The notes under the pieces are model-generated. The model worked only from the letters and a program-made list of their open reading frames with translations. It was not told the origin of the DNA and made no database searches. From a virus, in IMG/VR virus record IMGVR_UViG_3300043803_000702, positions 1 through 23,499 of that record: a stretch of DNA of 23,499 bases; one strand, written 5' to 3'. The position numbers were made by a program, and so were the translations under genes. Shown here piece by piece: positions 1-8,700 of the stretch; positions within the stretch are counted from its first letter, which is position 1; each line of letters starts with the position of its first letter.

Positions 1-1
1 G

Positions 2-385
2 TGGGTCGCGCATTCTAGGCACGCCGAATCGTTCACCGAGGCACTGGAGAAGGCCAGAGAAGGGCAGGCCCCCCTCGCCGCTGAAGGCGTGAAGTTCGAC
101 GACGGCAAGCCGCGGTACGATCTGATCCCGCCGGAGGCGCTGGAGGGCTTAGCCAAGGTGCTGACCTTCGGGGCGAAGAAATACGCGCCGCGCAACTGGG
201 AAAAGGGGATGGTCTGGGGCCGCGTGTTCGGCGCCTTGATGCGGCACCTGTGGGCGTGGTGGCGAGGCGAGGACAAGGACGCAGAGACCGGTCTGTCGCA
301 TCTCGACCATGCCGCCTGCTGCATTGCCTTCCTGCAGGCCTACGAAGTGCGGAAGTGCGGCACCGACGATAGGGGCCAGAAGTGA
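2..385 (+). CDS. MazZ/DUF5664-like dATP/dGTP diphosphohydrolase, 5' end outside window
   Basis: The family hydrolyses purine deoxynucleoside triphosphates to the monophosphate and pyrophosphate in the cytoplasm, and phages use it to shape the dNTP pool. Visible signatures are the N-terminal block VKFDDGKPRYDL (from base 89), then VLTFGAKKY, APRNWEKG and a MazG-like metal-binding helix pair HLWAWWRGED...ETGLSHLDHA, in which the Glu/Asp residues would hold Mg2+. The frame is open to the window edge (SFTEALEKAREGQAPLAAEG precedes the block). A GTG at 89 is a possible start, but its only purine-rich stretch (GAAGG) sits 1 nt away, too close to be a good Shine-Dalgarno, so the gene probably begins upstream. 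Its TGA overlaps the ATG of the next gene (TGATG), so the two are likely co-translated. Family assignment is from memory of conserved motifs. Phages with 2-aminoadenine DNA encode relatives, but so do many ordinary phages. Confidence 0.72.
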   Translation, partial: WVAHSRHAESFTEALEKAREGQAPLAAEGVKFDDGKPRYDLIPPEALEGLAKVLTFGAKKYAPRNWEKGMVWGRVFGALMRHLWAWWRGEDKDAETGLSHLDHAACCIAFLQAYEVRKCGTDDRGQK

Positions 386-606
386 TGCAGACCCGCCTTG
401 GCTCGCTTATCGAGGCGTGGGCCAACACCTTCATAGGGTATTGGATAAACGTCGTGCTGGGGCTCGCCATATACCCCTTGTTCGGGGCGTCGTTCAGCTT
501 CGCTCAGAACTTGGGTATCGGCGCGGTCTTCACCGTGGTGTCGATCGTGCGGGGGTACGCCGTCCGCCGGTGGTTCAACTACCGGCTGGCTCAGATGCGG
601 TTGTGA
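385..606 (+). CDS. Small phage membrane protein, DUF7220-like
   Basis: A 73-residue protein with two hydrophobic stretches, about residues 14-34 (TFIGYWINVVLGLAIYPLFG) and 42-58 (NLGIGAVFTVVSIVRGY), followed by a basic tail (RRWFNYRLAQMRL). It should sit in the inner membrane with two helices. The pattern SLIEAWANTFIGY...YPLFG...NLGIGAVFTVVSIVR.Y.VRR matches a small protein common in phages of proteobacteria that I know as DUF7220. No function is established. The start was set at the ATG that shares its A with the stop of the upstream nucleotide-hydrolase gene; a GTG one codon earlier is possible. The 3' end overlaps the 3' end of the convergent minus-strand gene by 16 bp. Confidence 0.68.
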   Translation: MQTRLGSLIEAWANTFIGYWINVVLGLAIYPLFGASFSFAQNLGIGAVFTVVSIVRGYAVRRWFNYRLAQMRL

Positions 607-1019
607 CCTCGGCGATCGGGCGCCGTCAGGGTTTCGTTTGGGCGGGGCTTGATCGCGCCGGCGCCGCCGATGCGGACGCCCTGATACACCCACCAAGCAC
701 GGGCGGCAGACATCCCGTCTTCACGGCACACGGCCCGCAGGCGCGCGTCGGCGAGGATGCGGAACTCTGGAGGCAGCAGGCCCTCGCGCATGAGCTGGTA
801 GAAAGCGTCGTGTTCGAGGCTCCCCCGCATGAAGTTCTTCGTGTCGAGGGCCCAGCTTGCCCCGTCCCAAGCGTAGCCCTCCTTGACGATCAGCTGCCCG
901 CTTCTCGACAGCAGAAGGTAGCGATTGCCGACAGCCTCCGGGGGCGGGATCCCCGTGTCGGCCATGTAGTCAGCTGCGAGCTGGTATTCGTAGCCCTCCC
1001 GGTAGTGGATCTGCATCAT
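591..1019 (-). CDS. Conserved phage protein of unknown function (DUF1353-like), downstream of endolysin
   Basis: A 142-residue protein beginning MMQIHYREGYEYQLA. The start is the ATG whose bases overlap the endolysin TGA (ATGA), typical of translational coupling; the frame stays open further upstream, but only inside the endolysin gene. Notable conserved-looking blocks are GYAWDGAS (about residue 52), DTKNFMRGSLEHDAFYQLMREGLLP (63-87), and CREDGM...ARAWWVYQGVRIGG near the C terminus. The 'domain with H-D pair after a YAWDG strand' resembles phage DUF1353-type proteins, an assignment I hold only loosely. No signal peptide or membrane helix is visible. Its place as the last gene of the lysis cluster suggests a late function, which cannot be named. 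The C-terminal tail (KPRPNETLTAPDRRGHNRI) is basic and probably disordered. Confidence 0.72.
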   Translation of the reverse strand: MMQIHYREGYEYQLAADYMADTGIPPPEAVGNRYLLLSRSGQLIVKEGYAWDGASWALDTKNFMRGSLEHDAFYQLMREGLLPPEFRILADARLRAVCREDGMSAARAWWVYQGVRIGGAGAIKPRPNETLTAPDRRGHNRI

Positions 1020-1567
1020 CCGAGCGCCTCCAGCGCCGTGATGTAGAAGGCCAGACGATCGGCTTGGCCGTTCAGCCCGCCGTTTATTCTTCGGGTGATT
1101 CTCTGGAATTCTCCACGATCCGCAAGCGCATTGAGCCCTCGGGAGTCCCAGAACCACGCAGCAGATCTTGCGGCATTCGTAGGAGTCTCCAGTAGCTCTG
1201 GCACATGCAATAGGTCAAGGCCGAGAGCAGTTCCACATGCCTTGTGGTTATCGTAGCCAGTAACCTGAATGAGTCCGTGGCCGCACCACCAAGGTCCGGG
1301 AGTGCTGTCGTGTTCGGCCGCAATTCGGATGGCTTCTGGCTTGGTGTTGCCGAGGTCTGCGCGGCCGTCATAGGCCAGACCTGATGCAATTTCCCTGACA
1401 TATCTGAGGCTCCCTGATTCGTGGGCGAGCTGTGCGAGGAACGCGGCTTGCTGCTTGACGGTCGATATGCTGAATTCGGACATAGCGGCGTTGAGCGGGG
1501 GGAGGAAAACCTTCGCGCGCTTACCGGCCAGGGGGACGATTCTGTGGAGCTGTTCGAGGGTTAGCAT
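1016..1567 (-). CDS. Endolysin, GH19 chitinase-like (peptidoglycan hydrolase)
   Basis: A 183-residue enzyme expected to cleave peptidoglycan glycan strands at the end of infection. Family hallmarks are QQAAFLAQLAHESGSLRYVRE (residues 39-59), YDGRADLGNT (66-75), the GHGLIQVTGYDNH core (96-108) and SAAWFWDSRGLNALAD (135-150). Glu50 of the HES motif and Glu59 are nine residues apart, the same spacing as the catalytic Glu pair described for the SPN1S endolysin. Many relatives read YEGR and GRGLIQ; here these are YDGR and GHGLIQ. No signal peptide is seen, so release depends on a holin. The ATG at 1567 has an AGG seven bases upstream; a GTG at 1585 is possible but has no ribosome site. The gene lies after the holin candidate and its stop overlaps the next start. 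Confidence 0.9.
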   Translation of the reverse strand: MLTLEQLHRIVPLAGKRAKVFLPPLNAAMSEFSISTVKQQAAFLAQLAHESGSLRYVREIASGLAYDGRADLGNTKPEAIRIAAEHDSTPGPWWCGHGLIQVTGYDNHKACGTALGLDLLHVPELLETPTNAARSAAWFWDSRGLNALADRGEFQRITRRINGGLNGQADRLAFYITALEALG

Positions 1568-1594
1568 GTTGGGCCTGGAGGTCACAGTAAAGGT

Positions 1595-1628
1595 GCCCGC
1601 CCACTATACACCACCAGCGGGCGTTTTT
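1595..1628 (+). terminator. Terminator-like hairpin on the plus strand, between holin candidate and endolysin
   Basis: On the plus strand GCCCGC (1595-1600) pairs with GCGGGC (1617-1622) around a 16-base loop, followed at once by GTTTTTA (T run 1624-1628). This is the form of a Rho-independent terminator for plus-strand transcription, i.e. for the operon that ends at 606. On the minus strand the same hairpin has no U tract and falls in the leader of the endolysin mRNA, about 28 bases before its ATG. Confidence 0.5.
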
Positions 1629-1634
1629 AGGTAA

Positions 1635-1976
1635 TCACGACAACACCTTTTTCAGCCACTTCAGGGCTTCCGGGCCCAAGTCTGTGATGACGAACCAGAT
1701 CGCCGCAACAGCCGCTAACGCACCACCGATGAAAGTCTTCTGCCGGTCGGCTGCGATGCACAACTTCTCCAGCCTGTCGGAGGTCTGCACCAAGAGCTGC
1801 ACTATGCCCGGCGAGATGTTGGCGTCCGCGTCCGCCTTGCGGAACAGGGCGTCGTGGATCTCCTGCTGCTGCCGGCGGTCCATCTGCTCTTCCTCGATGT
1901 GTCGTTGGAAGTGCTGGTAGAACCGCTCCAAGCGGTCGTCAGACCATCGGCGATCGTGATGCCCTTGTTCGCTCAT
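1635..1976 (-). CDS. Single-helix membrane protein of the lysis cluster, holin candidate
   Basis: A 113-residue protein with a charged, helical N-terminal two thirds (RLERFYQHFQRHIEEEQMDR) likely to form a coiled coil, one hydrophobic helix at about residues 82-99 (FIGGALAAVAAIWFVITDL), and a short basic amphipathic end (KWLKKVLS). This is a plausible holin or other lysis membrane protein, placed directly before the endolysin gene and after the fibre/SGNH genes. No sequence motif proves holin function; a spanin component or a non-lytic membrane protein is possible. The ATG at 1976 lies five bases after the upstream stop; a GTG at 2006 would overlap the upstream gene and adds only ten unconvincing residues. 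Confidence 0.65.
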   Translation of the reverse strand: MSEQGHHDRRWSDDRLERFYQHFQRHIEEEQMDRRQQQEIHDALFRKADADANISPGIVQLLVQTSDRLEKLCIAADRQKTFIGGALAAVAAIWFVITDLGPEALKWLKKVLS

Positions 1977-1981
1977 AGTGT

Positions 1982-2953
1982 TTAATACCCCATCGCCTTT
2001 AGCCACGATATGGCCATCGTCGCCTGACCGTTCTCACTCGGATGTACCCGATCGGAGGTCAGTACCTGCGTCGCAGGGTCGTATTTAAGCGGAACAAATG
2101 TTATTGTCAAGCCGTCCGCTGTCAGGGTTGCGATGTGCGCTTGCAATGCCGCAGTGTATGCCGCTACCGCAGCGTCACTCCCTTTGTTAAACGGCGCGCC
2201 AAGCGCATAGCTGGTCGCCCGCATGCGCAAAACTTCACCCGCATACACCGATGGCCCCGGAGTCGGGTGGCCTATCCAGTCGCAATACACCCGGCCAGAT
2301 AGCACTTTTACGACAACAGAGTGAGTCGTATCGGCCAGTCCGTCGATGCGGATCAGGACTGGCCCGTAGTTCTTTCCGCCTGCGTATGTCGTTCCGCCCT
2401 GCGTCTGGTATGGGCCGTAATCCACGCCATCTACCGACACCAAAAAACTACCGGTCAGGTTCGTTTGCTGGATTGATCCGACATAGACGACAGCCCCTCT
2501 GGTAGTTGCTGTTAGCGTCGATCCTGCCGTCGCTGACCACCTACCAATAGGATTGACGGTTGATGAAACATTCGTCCAAGCACCCGTCGCTGCCAGAGAT
2601 TGCGCTGTATATTTCGTCGATGTTGCGAGCCAGGCGAGGACCGCGCGCAGGGATTGTTCCCAGTGAGCGGTCGTTGCGCCGAAATAACGCATATCGTTGT
2701 AGCCCGTAAGCAGCAACACCTTATCGGACGGCATCGGTTGAACGCCGTAGATCGCGGCGATTTCCTCGGCTAACTGCGTGCCGCCGATGCCGAGATTGAC
2801 AGCGGGCATCCCGGTCCATGCCGATACCGTTTTTGGATAGGGGTTTGTGATGTTCGTCCCTTTGGTAATCGAATCGCCGACGGCATAAATCGTGTCGGCT
2901 GGCGCGGTGCAGGCTAAGAACAACGCGACGGCAAAAAACATAACTTTCTTCAT
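1982..2953 (-). CDS. SGNH/GDSL-type hydrolase with N-terminal signal peptide
   Basis: A 323-residue esterase-type enzyme. Block I is GDSITKG (26-32, nucleophile Ser28), block II the glycine region NLGIGG (53-58), block III GYND (84-87), and block V SDRVHP (300-305, Asp301 and His304 completing the triad). Residues about 128-222, between blocks III and V, form a beta-rich insertion that looks like a carbohydrate-binding sandwich. Such enzymes in phages usually remove acetyl groups from surface polysaccharide. The N terminus MKKVMFFAVALFLACTAPA followed by D is a classical Sec signal peptide with an APA cleavage site, which is unusual for a tail component. The start at 2953 is supported by AAGGGGAA just upstream and by the signal peptide; ATG 2974 would add seven residues and overlap the fibre gene. 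The substrate is unknown. Confidence 0.82.
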   Translation of the reverse strand: MKKVMFFAVALFLACTAPADTIYAVGDSITKGTNITNPYPKTVSAWTGMPAVNLGIGGTQLAEEIAAIYGVQPMPSDKVLLLTGYNDMRYFGATTAHWEQSLRAVLAWLATSTKYTAQSLAATGAWTNVSSTVNPIGRWSATAGSTLTATTRGAVVYVGSIQQTNLTGSFLVSVDGVDYGPYQTQGGTTYAGGKNYGPVLIRIDGLADTTHSVVVKVLSGRVYCDWIGHPTPGPSVYAGEVLRMRATSYALGAPFNKGSDAAVAAYTAALQAHIATLTADGLTITFVPLKYDPATQVLTSDRVHPSENGQATMAISWLKAMGY

Positions 2954-2956
2954 GAC

Positions 2957-2964
2957 TTCCCCTT
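2957..2964 (-). promoter_or_regulatory. Ribosome binding site that decides the SGNH hydrolase start
   Basis: The minus-strand sequence AAGGGGAA ends three bases before the ATG at 2953. It favours that start, which exposes an N-terminal signal peptide, over the in-frame ATG at 2974. Confidence 0.55.
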
Positions 2965-2966
2965 TT

Positions 2967-5747
2967 TTACTCATATGAAATGTTGATGGCGCCAGCGTCG
3001 AACGTCGGCGTCCCGCTCACTGTAGTTACGCGCAGTTGGGTTAAGGTTGCTGACAGTGCTTTACTCCCCGACACGAAATACGCTCGCGTATTGGTATCGT
3101 CCCCCAAGCCACCAGTGCATGTCCATTTATTGGTCGCCGCGTCGAGCAAGGAGAGCACTAGAGAACCGCTGAGGACATCGGCGGCCAGTACGGAATTGAT
3201 GCCAAAACCGGCAGAATACCCAGCCGTGGTGATGGCCGCGGATGCTATTCTGGCCCCTGCAGCGTTATACGCGGTTGTCTCAATGCCGCCAGAATCCCCG
3301 ATTTGCACCAGTAGATTACTGGTCCCGTTTGTGCTGACCACGTCAAAATTGATTGTGATGCGTTTCGTCCCTGCCGGAATTCCAGAGAATAGAACCGCAG
3401 TTCCTGAAGTAGCAGCAACAGGAGTGCCAAGCGTAATCCCCCCACCGCCGAGCGCAGCAATCGCCTGTGCCACTCGTAGAGGAGATACCGAGCGCAATGC
3501 CGCCTCGGTGCCGGCTTCCATCTCGGCCTGCGAGGCGGATACCGTAGCGATGTCGGCATCGTAGGCTTGAACATCGGTGCCGATGGTCAGCCCGAGCGAA
3601 GTTTTCAGCGTTGCGCCGGATTCGACAACGAAGTTTGTCCCGTTACCGATGACCACGCCATTATCAGTCGGTGTCAGTCCAGCGATGTCATCAAGCTGTG
3701 CGTCTGCTGACTGGTACGCCGTCGAAGCCGTGTAGGCCGCTGTGCCGAGTGTGCCGCCCGTTCCTATCGCCAAGGTGCTGCCGTCTGTCGCTGTGAGCGT
3801 CAGGGTGTTGCTGGCGGTCAGCGTCTTTCCATCAACAAGGGTGAGCGTCGATCCGGTCGCCGGAGCGGTGAATGTAACCTTGTTGATCGTCGTTGCCGAA
3901 GCTACGCCAAGTGCCGGAGTAACCAGCGTCGGCGAAGTGTTCATGACAAACGTGCTGCCGGTGCCGGTCTGCGCGGCGACGGCAGTTGCATTGCCGGTTG
4001 AGGTAATCGGCCCGGTCAGGTTGGCATTGGTTGTAACGGTTCCAGCAGTCAGTCCTGCTGCTGTGCCGGTCAGGTTGGTTGCAACACCGGAGGCAGGTGT
4101 CCCGAGAGCAGGCGTGACGAGCGTTGGCGACGTGGCGAAGACCAGTGCGCCGGAACCCGTTTCGTCGCTGATCACGCCCGCAAGTTGTGCCGAAGTCGTC
4201 GCCGCGAACTGCGACAACGGGTTAGCGACAAGCGCGTCTCCACCACCGACGCCGCCAGGGGTCGCCCACGTACCGTCACCACGCCAGAAGGTCGAAGCAG
4301 TCGCGGATGCGCCGCTGTTCAGATTTGCAACAGGCAGATTTCCAGTAACACCGGACGCCAACGGCAAGCCGGTACAATTGGTCAGCACCCCGGCAGATGG
4401 CGTGCCGATATTCGGCGTCGTCAGCGTTTTGTTAGATAGCGTTTCTGAACCGGCGAGACTTGCGACATTGGCGTCGGATACTGCGCTGTTGAGCTGTGCC
4501 AGCGTGAAACTGCCGAGAACGGCGGCATTGCCGACACTGGTGACATGCCCGGTCAGGTTGGCGTTGGTTGTCACCGTCGCAGCATTGCCAGTGCAGGATG
4601 CCGACGATCCTGTAGTGTTCTGGTTCAACGTCGGGAAATCTCCGGCCACGGCAATGCTTGGCGCTCCAGTCGTCGTTGTGTTCTTGAGTATTCCGGTCGC
4701 CAGCCCGGCCATCGAAACCCCGTTTATTTTCACCACCGTCGCTGCGTTGCCGACGCTAGTAACATCACCGGTTAGATTCGCATTGGTCGTAACGCTGCCT
4801 GCCGTCAGTCCAGAAGCGGTGCCGGTTAAGTTTGTCGCCACTCCGGATGCAGGCGTCCCGAGGGCGCCGCCTGAATACAGAAGCGTTGCATTTGCATCGG
4901 GCAGCGTGAAAGTTTTCTCTGCCGTCGTTGGCCCGGAGAACTTGGCGAAACCGTTGCCGGTGCCGCCGTAGGTCGAGGCGATAACTTGGGTCAGCGCGGC
5001 CGATCCGTCGAAGTCGTTACCGTAGAGCGCACGTGGCGTTGTCAGGGTTGCTGCGCTGCCAGTCGTGCTCTGGTTCAGCGTCGGGAAGGTGCAATTATCC
5101 AGGATGCCTGATGTCGGCGTTCCGAGCGCCGGAGTAACCAGTGTCGGCGACTCAGCAAAGACCAGCGCGCCGCTGCCTGTCTCGTCCGATATGACCCCAG
5201 CCAGTTGCGCCGAGGTAGTCGCTGCGAATTGCGACAACGGTCCGGCGATGAGCACGGCAATCGCCGCTTGCGTCGTGGCCTCGGCGACGGCCTCAACAGT
5301 AGCCTCAATACCAGCCGCACTAGCAGCGGCGTCCTCTGCCGACGCAGCAGCGGCTATCGCGCTGTTCGCGGCGGTCTGTGACGAGGTGAAGGTGATCGCC
5401 GTGGTTCCTGGCGTGATCGGGTCCGCGCTGGCGATTACGAAGAAGAGCCCGGCGTTGATAGTGCCTTCCTGGACCGTAACCTCTGTACCCTTGACAACAT
5501 CGTTCGGACCATTGAAGTCCGTGCTGCGCGACCATGTGCCCGACGACATATCGTAGAAACCGTTCAGGGTCGTGTCTATTTTGTCCTTGACCAACACCCT
5601 CTTGTTCGTATCCGCCTCCACCACCGTCACGCCGTCGATCGTCTGGAAGCCCGCCAACGTGATGTCCGCCGTCGTCGCCACCCGAACAGGGGCCTTGATG
5701 GCGAGGTCGCCCGAAATACCGTTTATCCGATCAACCGACAGAGCCAT
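2967..5747 (-). CDS. Tail fibre protein with internal repeats
   Basis: A 926-residue receptor-binding or fibre protein. Residues 1-120 form a compact domain ([20 protein letters not shown]... [20 protein letters not shown]) of a type seen at the virion-attached end of phage fibres. Residues 125-165 are an Ala-rich helical stretch. Residues 168-700 hold Thr/Gly/Asn-rich repeats such as [19 protein letters not shown] and [17 protein letters not shown], and a 45-residue block occurs twice (170-214 and 510-554). The last 150 residues (from about 770, [23 protein letters not shown] to [10 protein letters not shown]) form a Gly/Ser-rich beta-sandwich tip found at the end of many fibres. No enzyme motif or chaperone domain is visible. 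The SD AAAGGAA overlaps the stop codon of the giant gene upstream, so the genes are probably coupled. The SGNH gene follows 13 bases later. Confidence 0.88.
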   Translation of the reverse strand: MALSVDRINGISGDLAIKAPVRVATTADITLAGFQTIDGVTVVEADTNKRVLVKDKIDTTLNGFYDMSSGTWSRSTDFNGPNDVVKGTEVTVQEGTINAGLFFVIASADPITPGTTAITFTSSQTAANSAIAAAASAEDAAASAAGIEATVEAVAEATTQAAIAVLIAGPLSQFAATTSAQLAGVISDETGSGALVFAESPTLVTPALGTPTSGILDNCTFPTLNQSTTGSAATLTTPRALYGNDFDGSAALTQVIASTYGGTGNGFAKFSGPTTAEKTFTLPDANATLLYSGGALGTPASGVATNLTGTASGLTAGSVTTNANLTGDVTSVGNAATVVKINGVSMAGLATGILKNTTTTGAPSIAVAGDFPTLNQNTTGSSASCTGNAATVTTNANLTGHVTSVGNAAVLGSFTLAQLNSAVSDANVASLAGSETLSNKTLTTPNIGTPSAGVLTNCTGLPLASGVTGNLPVANLNSGASATASTFWRGDGTWATPGGVGGGDALVANPLSQFAATTSAQLAGVISDETGSGALVFATSPTLVTPALGTPASGVATNLTGTAAGLTAGTVTTNANLTGPITSTGNATAVAAQTGTGSTFVMNTSPTLVTPALGVASATTINKVTFTAPATGSTLTLVDGKTLTASNTLTLTATDGSTLAIGTGGTLGTAAYTASTAYQSADAQLDDIAGLTPTDNGVVIGNGTNFVVESGATLKTSLGLTIGTDVQAYDADIATVSASQAEMEAGTEAALRSVSPLRVAQAIAALGGGGITLGTPVAATSGTAVLFSGIPAGTKRITINFDVVSTNGTSNLLVQIGDSGGIETTAYNAAGARIASAAITTAGYSAGFGINSVLAADVLSGSLVLSLLDAATNKWTCTGGLGDDTNTRAYFVSGSKALSATLTQLRVTTVSGTPTFDAGAINISYE
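4086..4220 (-). repeat. Fibre internal repeat, copy B
   Basis: Encodes fibre residues 510-554, from [20 protein letters not shown] to [10 protein letters not shown]. It matches copy A in 43 of 45 residues, yet the two DNA copies differ at many synonymous positions. Confidence 0.85.
5106..5240 (-). repeat. Fibre internal repeat, copy A
   Basis: Encodes fibre residues 170-214, the same 45-residue block as copy B except for two substitutions (Glu/Thr near position 30 and Thr/Ala near position 43). The block lies directly after the Ala-rich helix, at the beginning of the repetitive shaft. Confidence 0.85.
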
Positions 5748-5756
5748 GGTGTTCCT

Positions 5757-8700
5757 TTACTTTTTCGATTCGGGCGAGGCTACGCCCGTGATTGTACCCC
5801 GTACCGCATCAAGGGGTCCAGTTGGTGCCACGGCCCCTGCCGCTACGTCAGCGAGGTAGCCGACTGGGCGGGCGAGGGCCGCCGCCGGCAGTCCGGTGAA
5901 GAGGCCGATAAGCTCGGCAACATCCTTGATCGGCTTGCTCGGCTTGCCCCCGTCGAACACTGCGGAGTACAGGTCTTTCGGCAACTTCAGCCCGGCCTCC
6001 AGCGCGCTGATAGCCGGCGCCGTGTTGATCTTGTCGTCGTAGGGCTTGCTGTTCATCGCGTTGATCGTCGCCATCACGGCACGCCCAGGCAGCAGGGCAA
6101 GACCGGTGGCGAACTTCACAGGCCCCATGACGAGGATCTGCTGCGCCCAGTCGTCGATAAGCTGCCCGTCTTTGTCGTCATCGTCCGGACCACCACGGAA
6201 CAGCTGCGCGATCAGCTCGGCGACGATCGCCTGCGCGTAGAAGCCGATGCCGACGATGAAGAAGGCGCGGGCAAACTTCTGCGGCATGCCGACATCGCGT
6301 GCCAGATTCTTCGACCATGCGTTCCCGAGCAGCTGGGCTTGCGTGTTCGACCAGCCAGCGAACTGCGTGAAGAGCTGGAAGAACGGGTGCCCGGCCTCGT
6401 AGGTGGCCAAGTCGGTCGGGCCTGTCGCGCCCTGTGTCTGGCGAATAAGCTCGTCGGCCACATGCACTGCGTCGTTCTCGGAGATGTCTGGCACGCGGTC
6501 CTTGACCTCGTTGTAGCCCGCCGTCCAGATGATCGAACTCAGGTAGGCATCCACCGCGCTCTGCAGGAAATACGCATGCCGCGCTGTCCAGTTTTTGGCG
6601 GAGTCATAGACCGACGGGTTGAGCAGGATCTCGTGGATATTGTGCGAGGCCGCTGATACTTCGTTCTCGATCCGCACGCGCATGTATTTCGACCGGCTCG
6701 TGACGAACTCGACGTTCTCGCTGTGCGAGAACAGGCCCCTGCCCAGCGCCTTCATCAGGTAGCTCGGCTTCTCCATCTTCAGCGATGCCGACAGCACGCC
6801 CGTTACCTGCTGCAGCGTGTTGCTGGCGTTGGCCATCATCCGGGACATACCGGCGTTGGCCCGTGCCTGCGACCAGAAGCTGCCAGCCCCGCCGAACTCT
6901 GGCGAGGACAGCGACGTCTGGTGCTTCGCCGCGCGGTTGAGCCACGGCGTAATCATGCTGTTGATCGCCTTCGGGAAGATGCGGTTGATCGCCGAGGAGA
7001 TGCGCGGGCGCCCAAGGACGCGACGCACGTCGTTGATCGGCACCGTCATGTGCGAGAACAACAGCACCTTGTTGATGTGCCCGGCAAGGCTGCGCAGATC
7101 GAGCAGCAGCTCACGGTTGTAGTTCTCGACGCGGGACTGCGCGAAGCCCTTGGACGGCGTCGGGAAGGCCAGGTTCATCGCGTCGGTTTCCTGCTCCTGC
7201 AGCTTGCGCTTCTCGGCGTCCTTGACGATGTCCGTGTCGGTCAGCGCCGGCACGTAGCCGCCGCGATATTCACCGAACGGCGTCGTCACCGGGTTGGCAG
7301 TGATCTCCGAGAAGAACCGGCCGAAGACTGAGCGGTGCGCAGCCTGCGCAGCCGGCTTCATCGACTCCAGCAGATCCCACACGCCCTGCGCGAAGTCGTA
7401 ATGTGTTTTGGTCAGCACGCCCTCGTTGTGCATCCGCTCGACGAAGGTGTCCCATTTCGAGGTGTCCATCGAGCCATCGTCACGCAGATCCGCCCAGCCA
7501 CGACCGAGCAGCAGCTTGCGCTTGTTGCTGTCGTTGCCTGTGTGCAGGATCGCGTGCAGCAGCTCGGCCACACCACTGCCGCCGGTGCCTTTGCCGAACA
7601 CGTAGCCAAGCTCCGGGGCGTTGATAAGCCTCGGCGCCAGCGACGGACGGATAGCGTCGAGCAACTTGCCGTAGGTGTCCAACGCACCAGCCCGGGCGAT
7701 CAGGTAGTTCGACTCCGCGTCCTTGATGACGCCGATGATGTACTTCGAGAAAGGTCCAGCAACGCGGTTGCCGTCCAACCCGTCGGCCCACTGCTCCATC
7801 CTGCGGGTGACGCTCTTCACGGTCTCGAACAGGAGGCCGATCTTCTCGGCGTCCGTGACAGCATGTCCCTCGCCGGGCACGCGAAGCGGGATGCCTTTGT
7901 CTTCCAGTACCGCGTAAAGTTCCTCGTCGATCGCTTCCAGCGCAACGAGTTTGCCCTCGATCTCGAAGGACCGCGTGCGGCTGGCCAGAGCCCAGATGTC
8001 CTTGACGGAGTCCGAGAGGTCGCGCAGCTGCGCAAGCGGGATCTTCTCCCAGGGCCCTGCCACCATCCCGTCGATCAGCTCCGCCAAGCGGGCGCCCGTC
8101 GCCGGGTCGTGCTCCGTGACGGTCTCCAGGTAGTCCTTGGCCTTGAGCCCCTTGCGCTCGGAGCCGATGCCGACGTCGAAGAGGACCGCACGGAGGGCAT
8201 TGACCGTCGCGAAGTCGCGAGACTTCACGGCGCTGGACTCGTCGTTGTAGGCCGCCAGCTTCTTGAAGCGGTCGATTATTTTCTTGATTTCCTTCTCGGC
8301 GAGATAGGCTTCCTTCGCAGAGACGTGATTGACCAGCTCCGTGCGCTTCTCGGCTGCGGCCTTCTCACGGTCTCCTTTGCGCAGCGCTTCGAGTGCGGCC
8401 TTGCCGGCGCGGGACTCTGCTGCAGCGAAGCCCCAAGGCTTCAGGGTCTTGCTGCTCTTCGTCTCGATGATCTGGCGGGCGTACTCCTTGGCCGCCTTCA
8501 TCAGCACGCTTGGCGCCCCGATGTTCTTGGCCAGTGCCGACAGCTCCGTCGCCACCATCCGGGTGCGCGCGTCGTTGTGGATCGCCTCGTCAGCAGCGCG
8601 GGAGATAGCCTCCGGGCTGGACAGATCGCCGTACTGCTCCAGCATCCGCTGGTCGGTCAGAGCTTCGACTTCATCGGTGAATTTCGTCAGGCCGATCAAC

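Noticed and set aside
89-385. GTG at 89 as the true start of the nucleotide hydrolase
   Set aside because: The possible ribosome site is only one base away and the frame continues, protein-like, to the window edge; it remains a possibility, as some relatives begin near this motif.
309-1046. 245-codon plus-strand frame across the convergent junction
   Set aside because: It overlaps three better supported genes, is Arg/Pro/Val-rich and shows no motif.
1020-1157. 46-residue extension of the gene that follows the endolysin
   Set aside because: The extension overlaps the endolysin gene in another frame and is Arg-rich; the ATGA overlap at 1016-1019 is the normal coupled start.
1602-1608. CACTATA, as in the T7 RNA polymerase promoter core
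   Set aside because: Only seven bases match, the initiating GGG is missing, it falls in the loop of a hairpin, and I saw no further copies in front of the late genes.
3742-4971. 409-codon plus-strand frame rich in Val/Ala/Pro
   Set aside because: It is the mirror of the repetitive fibre gene and inherits its repeats; no independent support.
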